A stretch of 64,000 bases of DNA from JAXHTY01 sp034189225 (GTDB taxonomy: Bacteria > Desulfobacterota > Desulfobacteria > Desulfobacterales > Desulfosudaceae): the NCBI GenBank assembly GCA_034189225.1, contig JAXHVL010000045.1, positions 22,316-86,315 of the forward strand. The letters run 5' to 3'. The notes beneath the pieces were generated by a model. It was given only the letters and a program-made list of their open reading frames with translations. It was not told where the DNA came from and searched no databases. Each line of letters begins with the position of its first letter. Positions within the stretch are counted from its first letter, which is position 1. A program made the position numbers and the translations under genes. This document shows positions 1 to 6,806 of this stretch, in pieces.

Positions 1-184
1 ACAACGCAATGAGCCGCGTCAGGACTTCATAGGTTTCTTCGCCCAGGAACCCGGAAAACAGATACGAATCCGAAGAGATGAACAGCAGAAGGAAAGAATC
101 AAGAAACCAGTAAACCACCGCGATAATGATACCGATCAGTACCATTGACTCCCAGCGCCCCTCGCCCTTTTCAATTTTGCTCAT
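1..184 (-). CDS. N-terminus of a membrane protein (partial; probable sensor kinase)
   Basis: The reverse strand opens at an ATG (182-184) and reads MSKIEKGEGRWESMVLIGII, continuing without a stop to the window edge, so only about 61 residues are visible. A hydrophobic stretch of roughly residues 15-36 is a likely membrane anchor. Short charged starts followed by such a segment are common at the front of PAS-type sensor histidine kinases in Desulfobacteraceae, but no catalytic domain is in view, so that identity is only an inference from style. Transcribed in the same direction as hemW, with a 107-bp gap between them. Confidence 0.6.
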   Translation of the reverse strand, partial: MSKIEKGEGRWESMVLIGIIIAVVYWFLDSFLLLFISSDSYLFSGFLGEETYEVLTRLIAL

Positions 185-291
185 ATTTAAATGCAGAAAA
201 AGTATTAAAAGTATTAACGGTTTCCCACTCCTGCCTGAAAATTGCTATCGTAGACTATAGCACATATTTCAAGGTTTGCAAAACCTATCAC

Positions 292-1446
292 CTAAAGGCA
301 TTCATTATAAAAACGAGTGGCCACCGCTTCATGAAACTGCATGCCGTCGGCAGTGAGAAAACACCGGCCGTCGGCGATGACAAGCAGGTTCCGGGATTGC
401 AGGTCTGATACCACTGGTGCAAATAGTCGTTCGAAGTTTTCTGTAAATTCTTTATTAAACGTTGCGATCTCGATGCCGGCCGCCGTTCGCAGGCCCAGGT
501 AAACGGCCTCCAGCATGTGCTGTTCCCTGGTGAGGGTTTCCTTTGCAGCCAGGGGCCGTCGGCGGCGGGTAAGGGTTTCAATGTACCGGTCAATGTCTCT
601 GACATTCCAGCTGCGCTGCCTGCCCGTGTAAGAATGGGCGGCAGGACCGAAGCCTGTATAGGGCACCCGCCGCCAGTATTTGGCATTATGTGTCGCCATG
701 TGCGCCGGTGTCCAGGCGAAGTTTGATATTTCATAATGAACAAAGCCGGCCCGGATCAAAACGTCTGATACCAGCCGAAAGAGTCCTGCTGTTAAAGATT
801 CGGAAGGTGGCCGGTGGTCTCCCCTTTCCATGGCGAGGGTCAACGGCGTGTCGTCTTCGTAGGTGAGCATATAGCAGGCCAGATGCGCCGGTGCCATCGC
901 CAGTGCAAAATCCAGGTCCCGGTGGATATGGTCGGGGGTCTGGCCGGGTATTCCATAAATCAAATCAAGGCCGATATTGTCGAATCCGGCCCCGCGGGCC
1001 ATGTCAACGGCCTGCCGGGCCTGCGCCGCCGTGTGCAGACGCCCGAGAAAGGCCAGCATGGTGTCATCAAAGGACTGCACGCCGATGTTCAGGCGGTTGG
1101 CACCGGCACCCCGGACCGCTTCGAGCCATGCCGGCGTCATGGACTCGGGGTTGGCCTCCACCGTGATTTCCGCATCGTTCAGGATGGTAAAATGGTTCCG
1201 GGCATGGTGGACAATGGTGGCAAGGGTTTCGCCGGGCAGAACCGACGGCGTGCCACCGCCGATGTAGAGCGACCCGAAGGGGCCGGGGATGTCCCTGCTT
1301 CGCAGCTGCATCTCGACGCGCAGGGCCTGTACAAAGGCAGGAATGGCCGCCAGGACGGTAACGGAATAGAAATCACAATATGCGCATTTCTTCCGGCAGA
1401 AGGGAACATGGACATAAAGACCGGGCAGATTTCCTTCCCAACTCAC
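292..1446 (-). CDS. hemW: Radical SAM haem chaperone HemW (coproporphyrinogen III oxidase-like)
   Basis: 384 aa, the usual length for HemW. The radical-SAM CxxxCxxC signature is C17-C21-C24 in the context VPFCRKKCAYCDFY, followed by the GGGTP motif near residue 63. The HemN-like C-terminal domain is complete. Family members bind haem and a 4Fe-4S cluster and are thought to deliver haem to respiratory proteins; older annotations call them oxygen-independent coproporphyrinogen oxidase. The start is GTG at 1446, preceded by a G-rich Shine-Dalgarno-like stretch about 6 nt upstream. It follows the response regulator gene on the same strand after 38 bp. True HemN has a different N-terminal cysteine arrangement, so HemW is preferred. 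Confidence 0.9.
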   Translation of the reverse strand: MSWEGNLPGLYVHVPFCRKKCAYCDFYSVTVLAAIPAFVQALRVEMQLRSRDIPGPFGSLYIGGGTPSVLPGETLATIVHHARNHFTILNDAEITVEANPESMTPAWLEAVRGAGANRLNIGVQSFDDTMLAFLGRLHTAAQARQAVDMARGAGFDNIGLDLIYGIPGQTPDHIHRDLDFALAMAPAHLACYMLTYEDDTPLTLAMERGDHRPPSESLTAGLFRLVSDVLIRAGFVHYEISNFAWTPAHMATHNAKYWRRVPYTGFGPAAHSYTGRQRSWNVRDIDRYIETLTRRRRPLAAKETLTREQHMLEAVYLGLRTAAGIEIATFNKEFTENFERLFAPVVSDLQSRNLLVIADGRCFLTADGMQFHEAVATRFYNECL

Positions 1447-1484
1447 AATTTACCCCCTCATCACTCACTTCTCACCCCTCATCG

Positions 1485-2210
1485 CTATTCATCCGGAGTG
1501 TCATCAAACACGTACCCCACGGCCCGTTTACTTTTAAAGTATTTGGGTTTTCTGGGGTTGTCTTCAAAGTATTTCCGCAGCCGAACGATAAAATTGTCCA
1601 CCGTGCGCGTGGAGGTTTCACCCCGGTAACCCCAGCCGATGGCCAGAAGTTGCTTGCGGGACAGGGGCTTTCCCCGGTTCATAACAAAAATCTTCATCAG
1701 TTTCAGCTCCTGCTCGGTCAGCGTGATTTCGCCCTGCGGGCAGGCAGCCGTACCCGTTTCAAAGTTGACCTGGTTTTTCCCGAAGCCATAGGTGGTGGGA
1801 AAGGCCGATGGCGCATCCGCCCGGGTCCACGCCGATCGTGTCAGGAGGCGTTCCACGCGCAGCAGAAATTCTTCCAGGTCAAAGGGCTTGGTCAGGTAGT
1901 CGTCCACCCCGCAGGCAAGGCCCTTGACCCGGTCCGCCGGCTCGTTTTTGGCCGAAAGAATCAGGACGGGGATCTGTTCATCTTCAAGCCGGATGTGTTG
2001 AAGCACGGCAAAGCCGTCGATGCCGGGCAGCATGATGTCCAGCACGACAAGGTCAGGGTTCTGGCGCTGCCAGATCTCCAGGCCGGTGATGCCGTTTTCG
2101 GCGACAATGGGCTCGTAGCCGCGCAACGAAAGGTTGAGTTTCAAGCCTTCGGCAATATGGCTTTCATCTTCGATGATGAGGATTCGCTTTTTTTTTGTAT
2201 CATTGTCCAT
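1485..2210 (-). CDS. OmpR/PhoB-family response regulator
   Basis: 241 aa. The N-terminal receiver domain has the acidic pair in ILIIEDE, the phospho-acceptor Asp in LVVLDIMLPGIDG (about residue 58) and the conserved Lys in LTKPFD. A C-terminal winged-helix Trans_reg_C domain follows (residues about 145-238, with the typical RTVDNFIVRLRKYFE). An in-frame extension reaches 2453, but it overlaps the kinase gene and reads like non-coding shadow; the ATG at 2210 begins MDNDTKKKRILIIEDE, as expected for the family. The kinase stop codon lies 1 bp upstream, so the two are cotranscribed and probably translationally coupled. Target genes are unknown. Confidence 0.92.
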   Translation of the reverse strand: MDNDTKKKRILIIEDESHIAEGLKLNLSLRGYEPIVAENGITGLEIWQRQNPDLVVLDIMLPGIDGFAVLQHIRLEDEQIPVLILSAKNEPADRVKGLACGVDDYLTKPFDLEEFLLRVERLLTRSAWTRADAPSAFPTTYGFGKNQVNFETGTAACPQGEITLTEQELKLMKIFVMNRGKPLSRKQLLAIGWGYRGETSTRTVDNFIVRLRKYFEDNPRKPKYFKSKRAVGYVFDDTPDE

Positions 2211-2211
2211 T

Positions 2212-3189
2212 TTATGCCTCTCGCCGCTGACTGGTCGTCTTGACGGGAAGCAGCAGTTTAAATGCCGTTCCCTGCGCATCCGGCCGGTTTTCCACCCATA
2301 TTTTCCCCTTGTGAAGCCGTGCAATATTGGAGACCAGGTAAAGGCCCAGGCCGCTGCCCCGGGCGGAACGGTCCTCCGCGTTGCCGGCCTGATAGAATTT
2401 TTTGAATATTCGTTTGCGCTCCGTCTTTTTGATGCCGATTCCATTGTCGGCAAATGTGATCAGCAGCTTTTTTTTCTGTTTTGCAAAGGTGACCATGAGT
2501 TCGGGTGCCTTTGCTTCGTTGTATTTTACCGCATTGGTGAACAGGTTCATCAGGAGCATGTCAAAGAGGTGGGCATTTAACGGGCAGTAAAAAGTGGCGT
2601 TTTCCGGCGAGTGGATGATTACCCGGCAGTTATGGAAAAGATGGCTGTTTTTGTAGCTGAAGGCCTGAATGGTCTGCACGACATCGGTGTCGATGAAGGC
2701 GCCGGCATAGGATTTGGCCTGTATTTCCGCAAGATCCAGAATACTGTTGATGGTCACGTTCAGGCGGTTTACATCGGCCAGCATGGCTTCAACATGCTGG
2801 AGCCGGTCTTCGCGCGGAAGGTCATGTTTTAAAAACGTTTCCAGGTAAAGCCGGAGGGAGGTGACCGGGGTTTTCAGCTCATGGGTAAAATTGTTGATAA
2901 AGTTTCGCTGAATGCGGAAGAGCTGAAAGCTTTTAAGGTTATAAATAAAAATAACCAGAATGCCCAGGAGGATCACCCCTACCAGGATGGACAGTACCGT
3001 AATCACCACCCAGGTATGGGAAGCGGCGATATCCATATGGCCCAGATTGAACCGGCGGACCAGCTGTTGAAGGCCGGCGCTGACCTTGATATACCAGTAG
3101 ATATACAGAAACAGGGAAAACCCCAGCGCAACCGCAGACGTGATGAATATCACGATAACGGCAATCAGCCATCGGGTGCGGCTCGTCAT
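2212..3189 (-). CDS. Membrane sensor histidine kinase
   Basis: 325 aa. Two membrane segments (about residues 8-30 and 60-85) enclose a short periplasmic loop of about 30 residues, too small for a recognised sensor domain. There is no obvious HAMP domain. HisKA carries the phospho-accepting His in FTHELKTPVTSLRLYLE (about residue 105). The ATPase domain shows the N box (MNLFTNAVKYNEA), G1 (ADNGIGI) and G2 (GSGLGLYLV). Partner of the PhoB-type regulator directly downstream. The tiny sensor loop suggests it senses the membrane or an accessory protein rather than a soluble ligand. Confidence 0.9.
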   Translation of the reverse strand: MTSRTRWLIAVIVIFITSAVALGFSLFLYIYWYIKVSAGLQQLVRRFNLGHMDIAASHTWVVITVLSILVGVILLGILVIFIYNLKSFQLFRIQRNFINNFTHELKTPVTSLRLYLETFLKHDLPREDRLQHVEAMLADVNRLNVTINSILDLAEIQAKSYAGAFIDTDVVQTIQAFSYKNSHLFHNCRVIIHSPENATFYCPLNAHLFDMLLMNLFTNAVKYNEAKAPELMVTFAKQKKKLLITFADNGIGIKKTERKRIFKKFYQAGNAEDRSARGSGLGLYLVSNIARLHKGKIWVENRPDAQGTAFKLLLPVKTTSQRREA

Positions 3190-3250
3190 GGGAACTCCTG
3201 TCGGGCGGATTCATAGAAAGCCCGGTATTGGGGTTGCGCAACGCTCAGGA

Positions 3251-3504
3251 TCACTGACGCGAATAATGAGCGTCCAGTGCATCCGTTTGTTGGGATTTTC
3301 TTTCTTCGGAATCGAAATCGCTATCGGGATCGCTATCGACGCTGTAGGCCGCTTGATCCTCTCGAACTTGGTAGCCTCTTCCGCCGAGACGGCTGAGTAT
3401 CGCGGCCATCCGGTCGAGTTCAGGCTGTCGGCCTTCTCGTAAACCCATGTAACGTAGCCTATCGAAAGGCGATAGACATCCAGTTTCTCGTGTCCAAGCG
3501 CCAT
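3251..3504 (-). pseudogene. Decayed four-helix-bundle (23S rRNA intervening-sequence, S23-type) protein gene
   Basis: The reverse strand from the ATG at 3504 reads MALGHEKLDVYRLSIGYV, the hallmark start of the S23/IVP four-helix family. After about 30 residues the match stops. The family's C-terminus (LDRMAAILSRLGGRGYQVRE, then an acidic DSDPDSDFDSE tail and DALDAHYSRQ) continues in another reading frame to a stop at 3251. The middle two helices are missing, so an internal deletion of roughly 50-60 codons with a frame change has killed the gene. A longer frame from 3582 is open only because the deletion joined unrelated frames. The remnant is bracketed by inverted GATCGnnATCG-type repeats. 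Confidence 0.75.
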
Positions 3505-3545
3505 ATCTTTTCGATCCCGATAGCGATCCCGATTTCGATTTGGAT
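3308..3545. repeat. Inverted ATCGnnATCGnn repeats flanking the S23-type remnant
   Basis: A run built from ATCG-containing hexamers at 3308-3340 (AATCGAAATCGCTATCGGGA...) recurs in inverted orientation at 3509-3542, just upstream of the gene's start. The inner copy encodes the acidic DPDSDFDSE tail of the protein; the outer copy is in the 5' leader. The two could pair in a transcript to form a long stem enclosing the gene, as the ends of 23S rRNA intervening sequences do. Confidence 0.6.
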
Positions 3546-3583
3546 TATCCCAACGAAGATATTGGACGTTTTGCGAAGCCATC

Positions 3584-4834
3584 CTAATGTTTGAAGCTGC
3601 GCTGACCGGTGTAAACCATCGTCACCCCCGCATCATTGCAGGCCTCGATGGCCTGGTAATCGTTCAGGGAGCCGCCCGGATGGATAACCGCGGTGATGCC
3701 TTCGCGGATGCCCACGTCAACCCCGTCCCGGAAGGGGAAAAACGCATCGCTGACCATGGTCGCGCCGATCAGCCCGCCCTTTTCCCTGGCCACGGTTTCG
3801 TCGATGGCCGTCCTTTTTTCCGGATCGTCCAGATTTTTGTAGGGAACCCCGTGCTGGACAAAGCAGTAGCGGTCCGCCAGCTTGCGATAGGCCTTGTCCC
3901 GGGCGATTTCCGCCACCCCCACGCGGTCCTGCTCACCGGTGCCAATGCCCACTGTGACTTCATCCTTGACATATATCACCGAGTTGGAAGTGATACCCGA
4001 CTCCACCAGCCATCCGAACAGCATGTCCCGGTACTCCTGATTCGAGGGCGGGCGGTTGATGATGTAGGTCGTTCCCTGGTATTCGCATTGGGCCAGGGTC
4101 AGGTCTTGCCGGGTCAGGGTGGCGGGCACGAACGACCACTGGGCGATAATGCCCCCGTCGATAAGGCTCTTGAAATCCACCACGCGCTTGCCGGCAAATG
4201 CCTGAAGCTTTTCGATGTTCCCGATTTTGATCACCCGCAGGTTTTTCCGCGTGGCCAGAAGATCCATGGCCCCGTCTTCGAAATCCGGTGCCACAACCAC
4301 TTCCGCGTACTGGGCTGCAACGGCTTCTGCCGTAGCTTTGTCCAGGGGTCTGTTAACGGCGATGCATCCCCCGAAGGCCGCTATCCGGTCGGCCATGTAA
4401 GCCTTTTCATAGGCTTCGGCAAGGTTGTCCGATCTGGCCGCGCCGCACGGGTTGTTGTGCTTGACAATTACCACCGTCGGCTTGTCGCTGAAATAGCGCA
4501 GAATGTTAAGGGCGTTGTCCGCGTCCGTGAGATTGGTTTTTCCCGGATGCTTGCCGGATTGCAGCAGCTCGATATCGGAGGCGAGATACTGGCCCGGGGC
4601 AATGGTTTCGGTTTGCCCCAGCACCAGATTGCCGTTCACCAGGCGATAAAGGGCCGCTTCCTGGCCGGGGTTCTCCCCGTACCGCAGGCCCTTTTCCACG
4701 TTGTCAATGCGCCAGGTCACTTTTTCGAAAAAAAGGGTCTGACGACCGGCATCATCGGCAAAGGTGATCTCCATGCGCGGTGGAAAATGATCGTCCATGA
4801 TGGTGCTGTATGATTTTTTAATGTCCTGTGCCAC
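3584..4834 (-). CDS. purH: AICAR formyltransferase (stand-alone C-terminal half of PurH)
   Basis: 416 aa covering only the AICARFT domain of the usual two-domain PurH. The catalytic Lys-His pair is in VIVKHNNPCGAA (about residue 125), and the family C-terminus ends GQRSFKH. It transfers a formyl group from 10-formyl-THF to AICAR, the penultimate step of IMP synthesis. An N-terminal extension of about 50 residues precedes the RYGENPGQEAA motif. It lies 16 bp downstream of the IMP cyclohydrolase gene on the same strand, so the two halves are evidently expressed together but not fused. Confidence 0.9.
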   Translation of the reverse strand: MAQDIKKSYSTIMDDHFPPRMEITFADDAGRQTLFFEKVTWRIDNVEKGLRYGENPGQEAALYRLVNGNLVLGQTETIAPGQYLASDIELLQSGKHPGKTNLTDADNALNILRYFSDKPTVVIVKHNNPCGAARSDNLAEAYEKAYMADRIAAFGGCIAVNRPLDKATAEAVAAQYAEVVVAPDFEDGAMDLLATRKNLRVIKIGNIEKLQAFAGKRVVDFKSLIDGGIIAQWSFVPATLTRQDLTLAQCEYQGTTYIINRPPSNQEYRDMLFGWLVESGITSNSVIYVKDEVTVGIGTGEQDRVGVAEIARDKAYRKLADRYCFVQHGVPYKNLDDPEKRTAIDETVAREKGGLIGATMVSDAFFPFRDGVDVGIREGITAVIHPGGSLNDYQAIEACNDAGVTMVYTGQRSFKH

Positions 4835-4850
4835 TATTCTTCCCTCCCTG

Positions 4851-5528
4851 CTACCATCGGTAACATGCCTTTATATCTTCGAAACGGGTGGTGTTCAAAA
4901 AGTCCGTGATCGCCTGGTCATAGGCCGCAGTGTGAGCAAAGGTTGTCCGGGCCAGCTCGAAGCGGGTTTCAAGGGACAGCTGTCCACCTGTTTCTTCCAT
5001 CTCGTCCAGAACACGGTCATAATCCGACGGGTTCACCACCGGGGCCACCCGGAGAAAATTTTTCGCCGATGCCCGCAGCATGCAGGGACCGCCGATATCG
5101 ATATTCCCCCTGGCCTGTTCCGGTGTGACATCCGGCTGGGCAATGGTCTGGGAAAATGGGTACAGGTTGACCACCACCATGTCCATGTAGACGGCACCGG
5201 TACGTTCCATATCACCGGTATGGGCGTCGTTGTAGGTTTCTGTCAGCAGGCCCAGATATATTTTAAAGTCAAGGGTCTTGACCAGGCCGCCCTGGGTTTC
5301 AGGCTGCCCGGTATAGTCGGACACCTGGGTGATCATGGATGCCGCCCGGTCCTGAAGGATATCCCGGATTTTTGCATAGGTTCCGCCCGTGGAATAAAAA
5401 TGCACATCCGGATTGATTTCGGCCAGTCGCGTTACAAAGGGCTCAAGCCCCGATTTGTCGGAAACGCTGACAAGAACGTTCCGGACCGGGACAAGATTAT
5501 CAATCTGTTCCACTGTGTTGATTGTCAT
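4851..5528 (-). CDS. purH: IMP cyclohydrolase (stand-alone N-terminal half of PurH)
   Basis: 225 aa, an MGS-like fold: VLVSVSDKSGLEPFVTRLAE, the STGG phosphate loop, TGQPETQGGLVKTLDFKI and NIDIGGPCMLRASAKN are all classic PurH N-terminal motifs. It closes FAICAR to IMP, the last step of purine synthesis. The start at 5528 is chosen because a strong AAGGAGG lies about 11 nt upstream; frames further upstream (to 5642) have no such signal and do not look conserved. The stop is followed after 16 bp by the AICARFT gene. Confidence 0.9.
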   Translation of the reverse strand: MTINTVEQIDNLVPVRNVLVSVSDKSGLEPFVTRLAEINPDVHFYSTGGTYAKIRDILQDRAASMITQVSDYTGQPETQGGLVKTLDFKIYLGLLTETYNDAHTGDMERTGAVYMDMVVVNLYPFSQTIAQPDVTPEQARGNIDIGGPCMLRASAKNFLRVAPVVNPSDYDRVLDEMEETGGQLSLETRFELARTTFAHTAAYDQAITDFLNTTRFEDIKACYRW

Positions 5529-5817
5529 TATAGTCAGAAGCCTCCTTATCGAAATATTATGGGCCAGTCTATCCGATTCCATGTAACGGGTGCAAGATGA
5601 ATTTGAGGGGAAGCGTGGAATTTGCGGAGCGTTGGAAGACAATGGGAATTGAAAATATGCATTTGATAAGGCGTTGGCTCGGTCAATTGGTTAAAACGGA
5701 TATCGGTTTTAACTTCGGCGGCACGGCAAGTATTTTGGCAAAGCGTACCCATTTCGGCGAGTAAAGTGTGGAACTTCAGTGTAAAGATGATTACAGGATA
5801 TTGATGCGGGCCTGATG
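5529..5817. other. Intergenic region without recognisable content
   Basis: A 289-bp gap between the purH N-half gene and the PP2C gene. I see only the Shine-Dalgarno of the former (about 5540-5546), no convincing gene, hairpin terminator or repeat. The promoter for the purH pair should be here, but no clear -35/-10 pair stands out. Confidence 0.4.
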
Positions 5818-6642
5818 CTATTTGAACCGGCTCATCGCCCGGTTGATAAATTTTCCGGCACGATACGCAAAACTGTCGGTTTCATATATTTTTTTGATTT
5901 TCAGAAGAATAACGGTAATGTTGTCCTCGCCGCCACGGTTGTTAGCCAGGGCAACAAGCTCATGACACGCGGTTTTCAGGCGTTTGTGGTCGCTGATAAT
6001 CTGCTTGATGTCGTTTTCAGAGAGTTTGTCCGTCAACCCGTCGGAGCAGAGAATAAGCAGATCGTCTTCCATGCAGGGCCGTTCCATGATGTCCGGTTCC
6101 ACGTTTTCTTTTGTGCCCACAGCCCGGGTCAGCATGTGCCGGTATTCATCCCCCACCGTCTCCTCGTTGTTTTTCGCCGCAATTTCGGCTGCGAATGTAT
6201 GGGGCGTGGATTCAAGGGAAATAGAGTCGTTACGAACAAGAAAAATGGAACTGTCCCCCACATTGGCTGCAATAAAGGTCTTTTCGGAAAAAAGAACCGC
6301 GGCGATGGTTGTGCCCATGCCGGTATAAGCGGATTTTTCACCGGCCACATCAAATACGCTTTTGTTGGAAAGGGCAATCCCGGCTGCCAGTTGATTGGCG
6401 TTTCTGGACAGGGCCTTGTCAGTGTCCGGCAGTTCCTGGGCATCGGCCTGGCGGAGAACATTTTTCATGTAGTTCTGAAGGGTGTTGGCGGCAACCCGGC
6501 TGGCTACTTCACCGGCCGCATGCCCGCCCATTCCATCGGCCACCACATAGAGGTTCAGGTCATTATCGATGATAAAACTGTCCTCATTGGCCGGGCGCTT
6601 CATGCCGACATCCGTCATGCCTGCTGATTCTACAATTATCAT
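5818..6642 (-). CDS. PP2C-family Ser/Thr protein phosphatase (Stp/PrpC type)
   Basis: 274 aa. Metal-binding motifs of bacterial PP2C are present: TDVGMKRPANEDSF near the N-terminus, VADGMGGHAAGEVAS (about residue 35), LILCSDGLTDKL and GGEDNITVILLKI near the C-terminus. It removes phosphate from Ser/Thr and normally opposes a Hanks-type kinase; here the kinase gene lies directly upstream on the same strand. No good Shine-Dalgarno is visible before the ATG at 6642, in line with original translational coupling to the kinase. A 150-bp mobile repeat now separates the two genes. Confidence 0.92.
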   Translation of the reverse strand: MIIVESAGMTDVGMKRPANEDSFIIDNDLNLYVVADGMGGHAAGEVASRVAANTLQNYMKNVLRQADAQELPDTDKALSRNANQLAAGIALSNKSVFDVAGEKSAYTGMGTTIAAVLFSEKTFIAANVGDSSIFLVRNDSISLESTPHTFAAEIAAKNNEETVGDEYRHMLTRAVGTKENVEPDIMERPCMEDDLLILCSDGLTDKLSENDIKQIISDHKRLKTACHELVALANNRGGEDNITVILLKIKKIYETDSFAYRAGKFINRAMSRFK

Positions 6643-6654
6643 ATGCTATTATTG

Positions 6655-6804
6655 ACGGCTTCGTAAAAAGTCCGATAGCTGCGTTGCGATGCATCTCTCG
6701 TCATGTCACGTACCGCCATGTACGCTCCATTCCTCGAGATACATCGACGCCTTGCTCTTGAACTTTTTACTTTGCCGTCCCCAAGTGATTTTTTACGGAA
6801 CCAT
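6655..6804. repeat. Family B mobile repeat, copy B1
   Basis: 150-bp palindromic element with ends ACGGCTTCGTAAAAAGTC and, inverted, ATGGTTCCGTAAAAAATC. It is flanked by TATTATTG (6647-6654) and CATTATTG (6805-6812), a 7/8 match to an 8-bp target duplication. It is inserted between the kinase stop codon and the phosphatase start. No coding capacity; the centre is itself a long imperfect hairpin. Confidence 0.8.
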
Positions 6805-6806
6805 CA

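Noticed and set aside
2211..2453. N-terminal extension of the response regulator
   Set aside because: It lies antisense-like within the kinase gene in the wrong frame, and the ATG at 2210 gives the expected receiver start.
3211..3582. A 123-codon frame covering the S23-type remnant as an intact gene
   Set aside because: Only its middle third matches the family; the family C-terminus is in another frame and the rest is ATCG-repeat DNA.
3587..4813. Long plus-strand frame opposite the AICARFT gene
   Set aside because: Shadow of a GC-rich minus-strand gene; translation has no family features.
6655..6804. Family B repeats as rho-independent terminators
   Set aside because: Flanking 8-bp duplications and multiple near-identical copies point to insertion; T-runs are not placed after the main stem, although a side effect on termination is possible.
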